DNA from: an uncultured Lachnospiraceae bacterium
GTDB lineage: Bacteria > Bacillota > Clostridia > Lachnospirales > Lachnospiraceae
DNA length: 44,984 nucleotides
NCBI GenBank assembly: GCA_947626795.1
Contig: CANQTH010000016.1
Coordinates: forward strand, 1 to 44,984
Direction: 5' to 3'
The notes under the pieces were generated by a model. The model saw only the letters and a program-made list of their open reading frames with translations, had not been told where the DNA came from and searched no databases. Made by a program: the position numbers and the translations under genes. Of this stretch, positions 1 to 6,795 are shown piece by piece; position 1 is the first letter of the stretch, and the number at the start of each line of letters is the position of its first letter.

Positions 1-150
1 CGTTGCGGAAAAAGACGCGCCATGAGATTACATATTGTGAAAAGGGCGCGCCGTGAAAAGTTGCGCGTTGCGGAAAAAGACGCGCCATGAGATTACATAT
101 TGTGAAAAGGGCGCGCCGTGAAAAGTTGCGCGTTGCGGAAAAGGGCGAGC
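1..150. repeat. 65-bp tandem repeat upstream of deoD
   Basis: A 65-bp unit is present as two identical copies (1-65 and 66-130) followed by a partial third that diverges after about 15 bases. Each unit contains two GGCGCGCC-like or GCGCGCC blocks separated by an AT-rich stretch (ATTACATATTGTGAAAA). The array continues left of the window, so the copy number is a minimum. No promoter could be assigned within it. Confidence 0.9.
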
Positions 151-214
151 TGTGAAAAAAATATCTTGGAAAAGGCGGTTTTTGGACGCCGTTTCCCAAA
201 AAGGAGGAATCGAC

Positions 215-934
215 ATGGCGAATGTGCCAACGCCACATATTGAGGCGAAAGAAGGGGATTTTGCGAAGACTGTATTGATGCCGGGGGATCCGCTGCGCGC
301 GAAATTTATCGCGGAGACGTATTTGGAGCAGCCCAGGTGCGTGAACCGGGTGCGCGGGATGCTGGGCTATACCGGGCGTTATAAGGGGAAAGAGATTTCT
401 GTCATGGGGTCAGGGATGGGAATGCCGTCCATCGGCATTTATTCCTATGAGCTGTTCCATTTTTACGATGTGGACAATATCATCCGGATCGGGTCGGCAG
501 GGGCGATCTTGGACGACGTGAACGTAATGGACGTCGTTATTGGGATGGGAGCCTCCATGGTGTCCGACTATGTGGGGCAGTTTGACTGCCCGGGGCATTT
601 CGCGCCGCTTGCGGATTATCATCTGTTAAGCACGGCGGTCGAAAGCGCGAAGGAGCTTGGGACTCCGGTCCGGGTGGGGAATATCCTTTCCGAGGACGCG
701 TTTTATACGGATCGGCCCAACAGCAAGGACTGCTTTCGCAAGATGGGCGTGCTGGCCGTGGAGATGGAGAGCGGCGCGCTGTACCTGAATGCGGCGCGGG
801 CGGGGAAGCGCGCGCTCTGCATCCTGACGATTTCGGACCATATCTATAAGCCGATGCAGCTCACGTCCGAGGAGCGCCAGACAGGATTTGGGAAAATGAT
901 CGAGATCGCGTTGGAGACGGCGCTGCGCGCCTGA
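215..934 (+). CDS. deoD: purine nucleoside phosphorylase, DeoD type
   Basis: Cytosolic enzyme of purine salvage that cleaves (deoxy)purine nucleosides with phosphate to free base and (deoxy)ribose-1-phosphate. The 239-residue product matches the usual length of the hexameric DeoD family. The N-terminal TPHIEAKEGDFAKTVLMPGD block, the GSGMGMPS phosphate-site region, the GSAGA segment and the VEMESGAL sugar-binding motif are all present, and the ISDH segment near residue 210 holds the general-acid Asp. An in-frame upstream extension to 152 exists, but the ATG at 215 follows AAGGAGG by eight bases and begins the conserved protein. The last codons and the stop lie inside a 77-bp tandem duplication. 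It converges on the CLC gene. Confidence 0.95.
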   Translation: MANVPTPHIEAKEGDFAKTVLMPGDPLRAKFIAETYLEQPRCVNRVRGMLGYTGRYKGKEISVMGSGMGMPSIGIYSYELFHFYDVDNIIRIGSAGAILDDVNVMDVVIGMGASMVSDYVGQFDCPGHFAPLADYHLLSTAVESAKELGTPVRVGNILSEDAFYTDRPNSKDCFRKMGVLAVEMESGALYLNAARAGKRALCILTISDHIYKPMQLTSEERQTGFGKMIEIALETALRA

Positions 935-1085
935 CTGCAGGCAGTTTCGGGGAGCGTGGCGCGCTTGGGAGCTGGCCGGGGTCGCCCCCGTGACGGCGTC
1001 TGCGCGCCTGACAGCGGGCAGCTTCGGGGAGCGTGGCGCGCTTGGGAGCTGGCCGGGGTCGCCCCCGTGACGGCGCTGCGCGCTT
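923..1085. repeat. 77-bp tandem duplication spanning the deoD stop codon
   Basis: Copy one (923-999) starts in the last codons of deoD and includes its TGA. Copy two (1000-1075) repeats it with a few substitutions, and a third copy starts at 1076 but runs directly into the 3' end of the convergent CLC gene. The duplication therefore fills the whole space between the two genes. No clear terminator with a T-run was found in it. Confidence 0.9.
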
Positions 1086-2349
1086 AGTGCGTCTTCCGAT
1101 TGATAAATTCCGCTTTGAATTTGGAATACATGATCTTCTGGCTGCTGTAGAGGCTGTAGTAGCCGGAGAGCATATATCCGATGGAAACGGCGAGCAGGTA
1201 GTAGGGGACGCCGCCCACTCCGAACAGCTCAAGGCTGACGAGCAGCGAGGAGATAGGGCAGTTGGTGACGCCGCAGAAGACGGCGGCCATCCCGGATGCT
1301 GCGCAGATCTTAGGGGCGAATCCGACGACGTTCCCGAACAGGCAGCCAAACGTCGCGCCGATGAAGAGGGACGGCACGATCTCCCCGCCCTTGTACCCGG
1401 CGCCTAAGGTGACGGCGGTGAACAGGATCTTCAGCAAAAAGGCGTAGGGGACGGTCTTTGCGGAAATGAAGCACCGTTCGATCACGGGCATCCCCGCTCC
1501 ATTGTAATCCTGGTTCCCGACGATCAGCGTGAGGATTAAGAGGATCGTTCCGCCGAAAAAGATACGGACGAACGGGTTGGGGAAGTATTTTTTGTACAGG
1601 CTCTCGCTCTTTTCGAGCGTCAGGCAGAAAAGCGTGCTGATCCCGGCGCAGAGGATGGCGAGGATGGCGACGCACGCTCCGGTCGCGAATGTGAATTTCG
1701 GGATGAACAAGATCGGGAACCGCTCGGGGGCGACGTGGAAATAGCTTGCGACGCCGTAGGCCGTCAGGGAGGAGACGACGCAGGGGACCAGGGCGGAATA
1801 ATACATGATGCCCACGCTTACGACTTCCATGGAAAAGATGGCGGCCGCGACGGGCGTGCCGAGCAGCGCGGAAAAGGCCGCGCTCATGCCGCACATGATG
1901 ATGATGTTCTGATCCTTGTCGTCGAGCCGGAACAGCTTCCCGATCGAAGCGCCGATGCTGCCGCCAAGCTGCAGGGCCGCGCCCTCGCGCCCGGCGGATC
2001 CGCCGAACAAGTGGGTGACGACGGTCGAGATGAAGATGAGCGGCGCGCGTTTTAACGGGATATGCCCCTCGGACTGGATGGCGGAGATGACGATGTTCGT
2101 CCCGGGATCCTTCTCGATGTGGGAGAGGCGGTAGAGGCCCACGATCAGAAGCCCCGCGAAGGGCAGGAGGAAGATCAGCCGCGGGCAGGCGGCCCGCGCG
2201 TCGGTCGCGTAAGACATACAGTAATGGAACAGCGTGCTCACGGAGCCTACGACAATTCCGGAAAAAAGGGAGAACACGACCCATTTCATGAAATAGAAGA
2301 GCCGTTTCATAATATGTAAGATAAAATTTGAGAAATATAGGGCGCCCAT
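1084..2349 (-). CDS. CLC-family anion/proton antiporter, CLC-F-like
   Basis: Integral membrane antiporter of 421 residues with about ten hydrophobic segments. The gating-glutamate motif appears as THLFGGSAGREGAALQLGG, and the third filter motif as YKGGEIVPSLFIGATFG. The first canonical motif (GSGIP, whose Ser coordinates chloride) is replaced by PGTNIV. From family knowledge, the THLFGGSAGREG and KGGE forms resemble the fluoride-exporting CLC-F branch more than chloride CLCs, so fluoride is a possible substrate; this is inference. The ATG at 2349 sits nine bases after AGGAGG on the reverse strand, while an upstream TTG at 2355 is too close to that site. No fluoride riboswitch was recognised upstream. 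It is convergent with deoD and divergent from the receiver gene at 2685. Confidence 0.85.
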   Translation of the reverse strand: MGALYFSNFILHIMKRLFYFMKWVVFSLFSGIVVGSVSTLFHYCMSYATDARAACPRLIFLLPFAGLLIVGLYRLSHIEKDPGTNIVISAIQSEGHIPLKRAPLIFISTVVTHLFGGSAGREGAALQLGGSIGASIGKLFRLDDKDQNIIIMCGMSAAFSALLGTPVAAAIFSMEVVSVGIMYYSALVPCVVSSLTAYGVASYFHVAPERFPILFIPKFTFATGACVAILAILCAGISTLFCLTLEKSESLYKKYFPNPFVRIFFGGTILLILTLIVGNQDYNGAGMPVIERCFISAKTVPYAFLLKILFTAVTLGAGYKGGEIVPSLFIGATFGCLFGNVVGFAPKICAASGMAAVFCGVTNCPISSLLVSLELFGVGGVPYYLLAVSIGYMLSGYYSLYSSQKIMYSKFKAEFINRKTH

Positions 2350-2423
2350 AAGCAAGATCCTCCTAAGCTGCCATTTTGTGATCGTTCAGCCTTGCGGCTT
2401 TCCTATTATGTCATTTCTACCAT

Positions 2424-2488
2424 AGCTTATACCACTTTTGGAAGTTTTTCAAGTAAGGCTTTTCATTTTTAGAATTATGGTGTATGAT
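2424..2488. promoter_or_regulatory. possible divergent promoters in the 335-bp gap 2350-2684
   Basis: On the reverse strand TTGAAA (2452-2447) precedes a weak TAAGCT or TATAAG -10 for the CLC gene. On the forward strand TTTTCA (2460-2465) lies 17 bases before TATGAT (2483-2488), pointing toward the first receiver gene. Both are only partial matches. The rest of the gap (2490-2684) is GC-rich and shows no feature I can support. Confidence 0.35.
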
Positions 2489-2684
2489 TGATATGACTGT
2501 ATCCATGCCCGGGAGGGCAGGGAACGTGCGCGGGCGCGCCTTTGTTTTCCGGGAAGCGCGGGCAGAGCGCTTCTTTCGGGAAGCGCAGGCAGGGGCTTCC
2601 TGCAGGGACGCGGCGGGGAACGCCATTTTTAGCGGGCGCGTCCGCGCGTGCGGCAGAATCAACATGGAAGGGCGTGATGGACCT

Positions 2685-3059
2685 ATGAAGACGATTTTAT
2701 TGATCGACGACAGCATGATACAGCTCCGGATCCTGCAGGGAATGCTGCGGCGGGACTACAATATCCTGATGGCGGCGTCGGGGTTTGAGGGGATCGAGAT
2801 GGCGAAGCAGAAGCAGCCGGATCTGATCTTATTGGATTACGATATGCCCGTGATGGGCGGGCGCGAGACGCTCAAGAACCTGCGGGACAGCGAGAAGACG
2901 CGGGAGATCCCGGTGATCTTCCTTACCGGGGTCGACGAGCGCAGGGAGATCGAGGCGGTCTTGAAGCTGCGTCCGCAGGGCTATCTGCTCAAGCCGGTGG
3001 AGCAGGATCGTCTGTTCGAGACGATCCGCAAGATATTAGGGAAAGCCGAAAAGTCCTAA
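2685..3059 (+). CDS. single-domain response regulator (CheY-like receiver)
   Basis: A 124-residue stand-alone REC domain with the full phospho-acceptor set: acidic pair D8-D9, phospho-Asp D51 in LLDYDMP, T81 and K103. It has no output domain, so it must act through protein contacts or as a phosphorelay intermediate. An open frame extends upstream to 2484, but the first 67 codons have no domain character and MKTILLIDD is the normal REC start; the ribosome site before 2685 is weak. It is followed by a second receiver and a hybrid kinase in the same direction. The 3' end, including a perfect 9-bp inverted repeat (3004-3026) and the stop, is tandemly duplicated downstream. Confidence 0.85.
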   Translation: MKTILLIDDSMIQLRILQGMLRRDYNILMAASGFEGIEMAKQKQPDLILLDYDMPVMGGRETLKNLRDSEKTREIPVIFLTGVDERREIEAVLKLRPQGYLLKPVEQDRLFETIRKILGKAEKS

Positions 3060-3153
3060 GGCCTCCGCGCCGGGGCAGGATCGTCTGTTCGAGACGATCC
3101 GTAAGATATTAGGGAAAGCCGAAAAGTCCTAAGGCCCCCGCGCCGGGGGCAGC
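3002..3153. repeat. 73-bp tandem duplication spanning the receiver stop codon
   Basis: Copies at 3002-3074 and 3075-3147 differ at only two positions, and a few bases of a third copy follow. Each copy has the last 19 codons of the receiver gene, its TAA, a GC-rich tail, and the inverted repeat GGATCGTCT/AGACGATCC. The second copy is non-coding relative to the gene. Confidence 0.95.
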
Positions 3154-3236
3154 CTGGAGTGGGCGGATCCCGCAGCGGGAAAGGCGCAGGGTTTAGCGGC
3201 TGCGGAAAGCGGGGCTTGCAGGCGGAAGGAGAAGAC

Positions 3237-3659
3237 ATGGAGCATACAGGCAGCGAGAAGCCGCGCGTCCTGATCGTGGATGACGTGGAAGGGCAGCGTT
3301 TCATATTGAGGAATATCATAATGGAGATGGGGTGCCAGCCTGTGCTGGCGGAGAGCGGCGCTCAGGCGCTCAAGATCTTTCCGCGGTGCGCCCCGCAGGT
3401 CGTCCTGCTGGACGTCGCCATGCCACAGATGGACGGGTATGCGGTGTGCAGGGCGCTGAAGGAAGACCCGCAGGCGAAGGACGTCCCGGTCCTGTTCGTG
3501 TCGGGTTTTGAGGACGAGGGCGAGATCGTGAGAGGTTTTGAGGCGGGCGGGGCGGACATTGTGCGCAAACCCTTCATACCGGAGGTCGTCAAGGCGCGCG
3601 TCGGCCTTCAGTTGGAGCTGGCCGCCGCCCGCAGGGAACTGGCCGGGAAGACGGCGTAG
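3237..3659 (+). CDS. single-domain response regulator
   Basis: A 140-residue receiver domain with D15-D16, phospho-Asp D59 in LLDVAMPQMDG, S89 and K111. A short Ala/Arg-rich helix follows the domain (residues 120-140). The ATG at 3237 follows GGAAGGAG by six bases; an upstream in-frame extension to 3159 lacks receiver character. It lies between the first receiver and a membrane hybrid kinase and probably shares their transcript. The receiver of the REC-HD-GYP protein at 13263 has a similar start (ILIVDDV near its N-terminus), suggesting related input. The codons for the last eight residues (RELAGKTA) and the stop are repeated twice more just downstream. Confidence 0.85.
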   Translation: MEHTGSEKPRVLIVDDVEGQRFILRNIIMEMGCQPVLAESGAQALKIFPRCAPQVVLLDVAMPQMDGYAVCRALKEDPQAKDVPVLFVSGFEDEGEIVRGFEAGGADIVRKPFIPEVVKARVGLQLELAAARRELAGKTA

Positions 3660-3793
3660 GGTGCGTATCCGCCGCCGTGCGTGTAGAGCGAATTACAGGG
3701 AACTGGCCGGAAAGACGGCGTAGGGCGCGTATCCGCCGCCGTGCGTGTAGAGCGAATTGCAGGGAACTGGCCGGGAAGACGGCGTAGGGCGCG
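3631..3793. repeat. 64-bp tandem repeat spanning a receiver stop codon
   Basis: Units start at 3631, 3695 and 3759; the first two are complete and the third covers about 35 bases. Each unit repeats the codons for ELAGKTA, a TAG stop and a tail holding GTATCCGCCGCCGTGCGTG. The array fills almost the whole gap before the hybrid kinase gene. Confidence 0.95.
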
Positions 3794-3826
3794 GGTCTGG
3801 AACGATACGGAACAGGAGATGGCAGG

Positions 3827-6595
3827 ATGGAAAAAGTGTTGCTTCCCGAGAGGGAGAAAGTGTCGATAGAGCGGAGCATGCTGGTATTTTATCTGATATA
3901 CAGCACGGTGCTGACCATTTTTACCATAAGGAGCGACTGGCCGATCTGGCTGGCGATCGGGACGGGCGTAAGCTGCCTGTTCGGATTCTTTTTTCATATG
4001 GCGCGGGTGCGGACGTATGAGTTCCGGGCCTGGTACGTGGCAAGCACGATGCAGATCAGCGTGATCTTCATGTCCATCTGCACGGCGAGTTATTCCATGA
4101 CGGTCCCGCTGCTCCTGGCGTTTACCGTGGCATATGCCATATACAGCATGCCGGAGCTGATCTACCTGTCGGTTGCCGGGACGACTTTTTTGAGCATTTA
4201 CCATATCTTCGTGGCGAAGAGCGTGAGCTTTGTCTCGGAGAAGACGGCGATCCAGACGGCGCTTGAGATCGTGTCCATTTATTTTTCACAGCACATCGTC
4301 TTCATTATCATCAAGAAGCGGCTGGACAACATCAAGAGCCAGCAGCAGACGATCCTGTCTTTGCAGGACGCAGAACACAGCAAGGACGATTTCCTGGCGA
4401 ATGTCAGCCATGAGATCCGCACTCCGGTCAACACCATCTGCGGGATGAGCGAGATCGTGCTGCGCGAGGACCTGGCGGAAGGGGTGCGCGCCGACATTTT
4501 CAGCATCCAGGCGGCCGGGCGCAACCTGCTCTCCATTGTCAGCGACGTTTTGGACTTTACGGAGATGCAGTCCGGGAAAATGACGCTGGCCGAGGAGTCG
4601 TATAACATCACGTCGACGCTGAACGACATCATCAATATGTCGATGGCGCGCATCAGCGGGAAGCGGCTGGAGCTGATCGTAGACTGCGACGCCGGGATCC
4701 CGAGCGGGTTGGCGGGAGACGAGCAGAAGATCCGGCGCGTCATCATGAACCTCGTGAACAACGCATTGAAATTCACGGTGGAGGGCTGCGTCAGCCTGCA
4801 GATCTCGTCGCGCCGGACGGAATACGGGATCAACCTGATCGTGTGCGTGAAGGACACGGGGATCGGGATGGATGAGGAGAGCCTGGAAAAGCTGTTCACA
4901 AGCTTTAACCAGGTGGACACCAGGCGCAACCGCCAGGAGGGCGGGATAGGGCTTGGGCTCGCCATCTCCCAGGCGATCGTCGACATGATGGGGGGCTTCA
5001 TCATGGCGTCGAGCAAGCTGGGCAAGGGCAGCGAGATCCAGTTCACCATCCCGCAGAAGGTAGTGGACGATACGCCGATCGCGGCGCTGCGCGACCCGGA
5101 GAGCGTCAACGTCGCGGTCTACATCGACATGGAGACGTACGACCGTCCGGACGTCCGGGAGGAATATGGGCGCGTGATCGTCCATATGATCAGCCAGCTC
5201 CGCGTGAGGTGCCATGTCTGCCAGAACCTGGCGGAATTAAAGCACAGGGCGCAGCGCGAGACGTTTACCCATATTTTCATCAGCATAGAAGAATATGAGG
5301 AAGACAGCGGATATTTTGACGGGCTGTCTAAGACGTCGAAGGTCATCGCCGTCATTGACCGCCTGAACGACGTGCGGATCGCGAACAGGGACATCCTGCG
5401 CCTGTATAAGCCGTTTTTCATCCTTCCGGTCGTCATGGTCTTAAACGACGAGAAGCTCGTACAGGGGATGGACACGTCTTATTATTACCGCGGGCGGTTC
5501 GTCGCGCCGGACGTGAACGTGCTGCTCGTGGACGACAACCTGATGAATATCCGCGTGCTGGAAGGGCTGCTCGCCCCCTATCAGGTCAAGGTGGCGATGG
5601 CGACAAGCGGCGCGGAGGCATTGGAAAAGATCGATTCCATGGAATACGACGCCGTGTTCTTAGACCACATGATGCCGGAGATGGACGGGATCGAGACGCT
5701 CCACCGCATCCGGCAGAAGCAGGGGAATTATTTCAAGAAGATCCCGATCGTCGCGGTGACGGCGAACGCGGTCGGCGGCATGCGCGAGGTGTACTTGAAC
5801 GAAGGCTTCCAGGACTTCATGGCGAAGCCGATCGAGATGTCCGTCTTAGACCGCGTGCTGCGCAGGAACCTGCCGCAGGAAAAGCTCGTCCCGGTCGAGG
5901 AGGACGAGGCCGCGCGGGAAGAGGCGGCGGAGTCTGTAAAAGCGCAGGAAACAGAGAAGAAGGAAGCCGCGCCGCGTAAGACGGACCTGCCCGCAGACCG
6001 CTTCGACGAGGAGGCGGGCGTGAAGTACTGCGGCGGGTTTGACAATTACATCCGCATCCTGCAGATCAACAGCGAGAGCGGCGAAGAGGAAAAGGACAAG
6101 ATCCAGGCGTGCTTCGATCAGAAAGACTGGAAGAATTATACGATCTTTGTGCATGCGCTGAAAAGCACGATGCGCAGCATCGGCGTGGAGAAGCTTTCCG
6201 CCATGGCAAAAGAGCTGGAACAGGCCGGGAAGCAAGGCAGGGAGGACTATATCCTGGAGAACCATAGCGCGATGATGGAAGAGTACGCGCAGATCCTGGA
6301 ACTGCTCAAAAAGAGCGAGACGGTCTGCCCGCAGGATAAGGAAGAAGGCGCGGAAGGGCTGGAAGCGCTGGACGAGGCGGACATGGACCGGCTCTCGCTG
6401 GAATTTGAGGACGCGGCCTATGCGTTCGACGGCGACCAGATGAACATCATCGCGGAATATCTGATGGAATGCAGCTACAAGGGGCATCCCCTTAAAAAAC
6501 ATTTGGAGCCGATCGCGCGCAAGATCGAGATGATGGATTACTTATCCGCGGCGGAAGCCGTGTCGCGGCTCAAGGACAAATGGAAGGAACCGTAA
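3827..6595 (+). CDS. membrane hybrid histidine kinase (6TM-HisKA-HATPase-REC-Hpt)
   Basis: A 922-residue sensor kinase. Residues 15-165 hold about six membrane segments with no sizeable extracellular loop. HisKA has the phospho-His at H195 (SHEIRTP). The ATPase has NLVNNALKFT (308-317), DTGIGM (343-348) and GLGLAIS (375-381). Residues 425-545 form a degenerate receiver-like segment. A true REC follows at 563-680 with D613, and an Hpt domain near 770-830 has H776 in FVHALKS, so an internal His-Asp-His relay is possible. Residues 840-922 are unassigned. The ATG follows AGGAG by eight bases. The TAA lies within a dispersed-repeat copy. Final targets may be the neighbouring lone receivers. Confidence 0.92.
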   Translation: MEKVLLPEREKVSIERSMLVFYLIYSTVLTIFTIRSDWPIWLAIGTGVSCLFGFFFHMARVRTYEFRAWYVASTMQISVIFMSICTASYSMTVPLLLAFTVAYAIYSMPELIYLSVAGTTFLSIYHIFVAKSVSFVSEKTAIQTALEIVSIYFSQHIVFIIIKKRLDNIKSQQQTILSLQDAEHSKDDFLANVSHEIRTPVNTICGMSEIVLREDLAEGVRADIFSIQAAGRNLLSIVSDVLDFTEMQSGKMTLAEESYNITSTLNDIINMSMARISGKRLELIVDCDAGIPSGLAGDEQKIRRVIMNLVNNALKFTVEGCVSLQISSRRTEYGINLIVCVKDTGIGMDEESLEKLFTSFNQVDTRRNRQEGGIGLGLAISQAIVDMMGGFIMASSKLGKGSEIQFTIPQKVVDDTPIAALRDPESVNVAVYIDMETYDRPDVREEYGRVIVHMISQLRVRCHVCQNLAELKHRAQRETFTHIFISIEEYEEDSGYFDGLSKTSKVIAVIDRLNDVRIANRDILRLYKPFFILPVVMVLNDEKLVQGMDTSYYYRGRFVAPDVNVLLVDDNLMNIRVLEGLLAPYQVKVAMATSGAEALEKIDSMEYDAVFLDHMMPEMDGIETLHRIRQKQGNYFKKIPIVAVTANAVGGMREVYLNEGFQDFMAKPIEMSVLDRVLRRNLPQEKLVPVEEDEAAREEAAESVKAQETEKKEAAPRKTDLPADRFDEEAGVKYCGGFDNYIRILQINSESGEEEKDKIQACFDQKDWKNYTIFVHALKSTMRSIGVEKLSAMAKELEQAGKQGREDYILENHSAMMEEYAQILELLKKSETVCPQDKEEGAEGLEALDEADMDRLSLEFEDAAYAFDGDQMNIIAEYLMECSYKGHPLKKHLEPIARKIEMMDYLSAAEAVSRLKDKWKEP

Positions 6596-6790
6596 GGATA
6601 CGAAGATTCAGCCAGGAGGGAATCCGCAGGGCTGAGCTGTCAGGTAACAGGGAATCCGCAGGGCTGAGCTGTCAGGTAACAGGGAATCCGCAGGGCTGAG
6701 CTGTCAGGTAACAGGGAATCTGCAAGGCTGGGCTGTCAGGTAAGAAGGTAACAGGGAATCCGCAAGGCTGAGCTGTTACGTAAGAAGGGA
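6591..6790 (+). repeat. dispersed palindromic repeat copy with 32-bp internal amplification
   Basis: The left end (CCGTAAGGATACGAAGATTC) matches the dispersed repeat family described at 33512-33636. Inside it a 32-bp unit with AATCCGCAGGGCTGAGCTGT is repeated five times (AATC at 6621, 6653, 6685, 6717 and 6757), the last copy displaced by an 8-bp insertion. The TAA of the preceding kinase gene is part of the element's own CCGTAAGG sequence. The array separates the two hybrid kinase genes. Confidence 0.85.
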
Positions 6791-6795
6791 AAGGC

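Noticed and set aside
861-1407. Overlapping ORFs in the deoD-CLC junction
   Set aside because: They run through the 77-bp duplication and the CLC 3' end in other frames and have repeat-derived, Arg/Ala/Pro-rich products.
2350-2500. Fluoride riboswitch upstream of the CLC gene
   Set aside because: I looked for the GATGG and CTGATGGCTCCTAC core in the leader on the reverse strand and did not find it.
6619-6790. CRISPR-like regular repeats
   Set aside because: The units are directly adjacent tandem copies without unique spacers, and no cas gene is present. The other arrays at 3631, 24000 and 32593 fail for the same reason.
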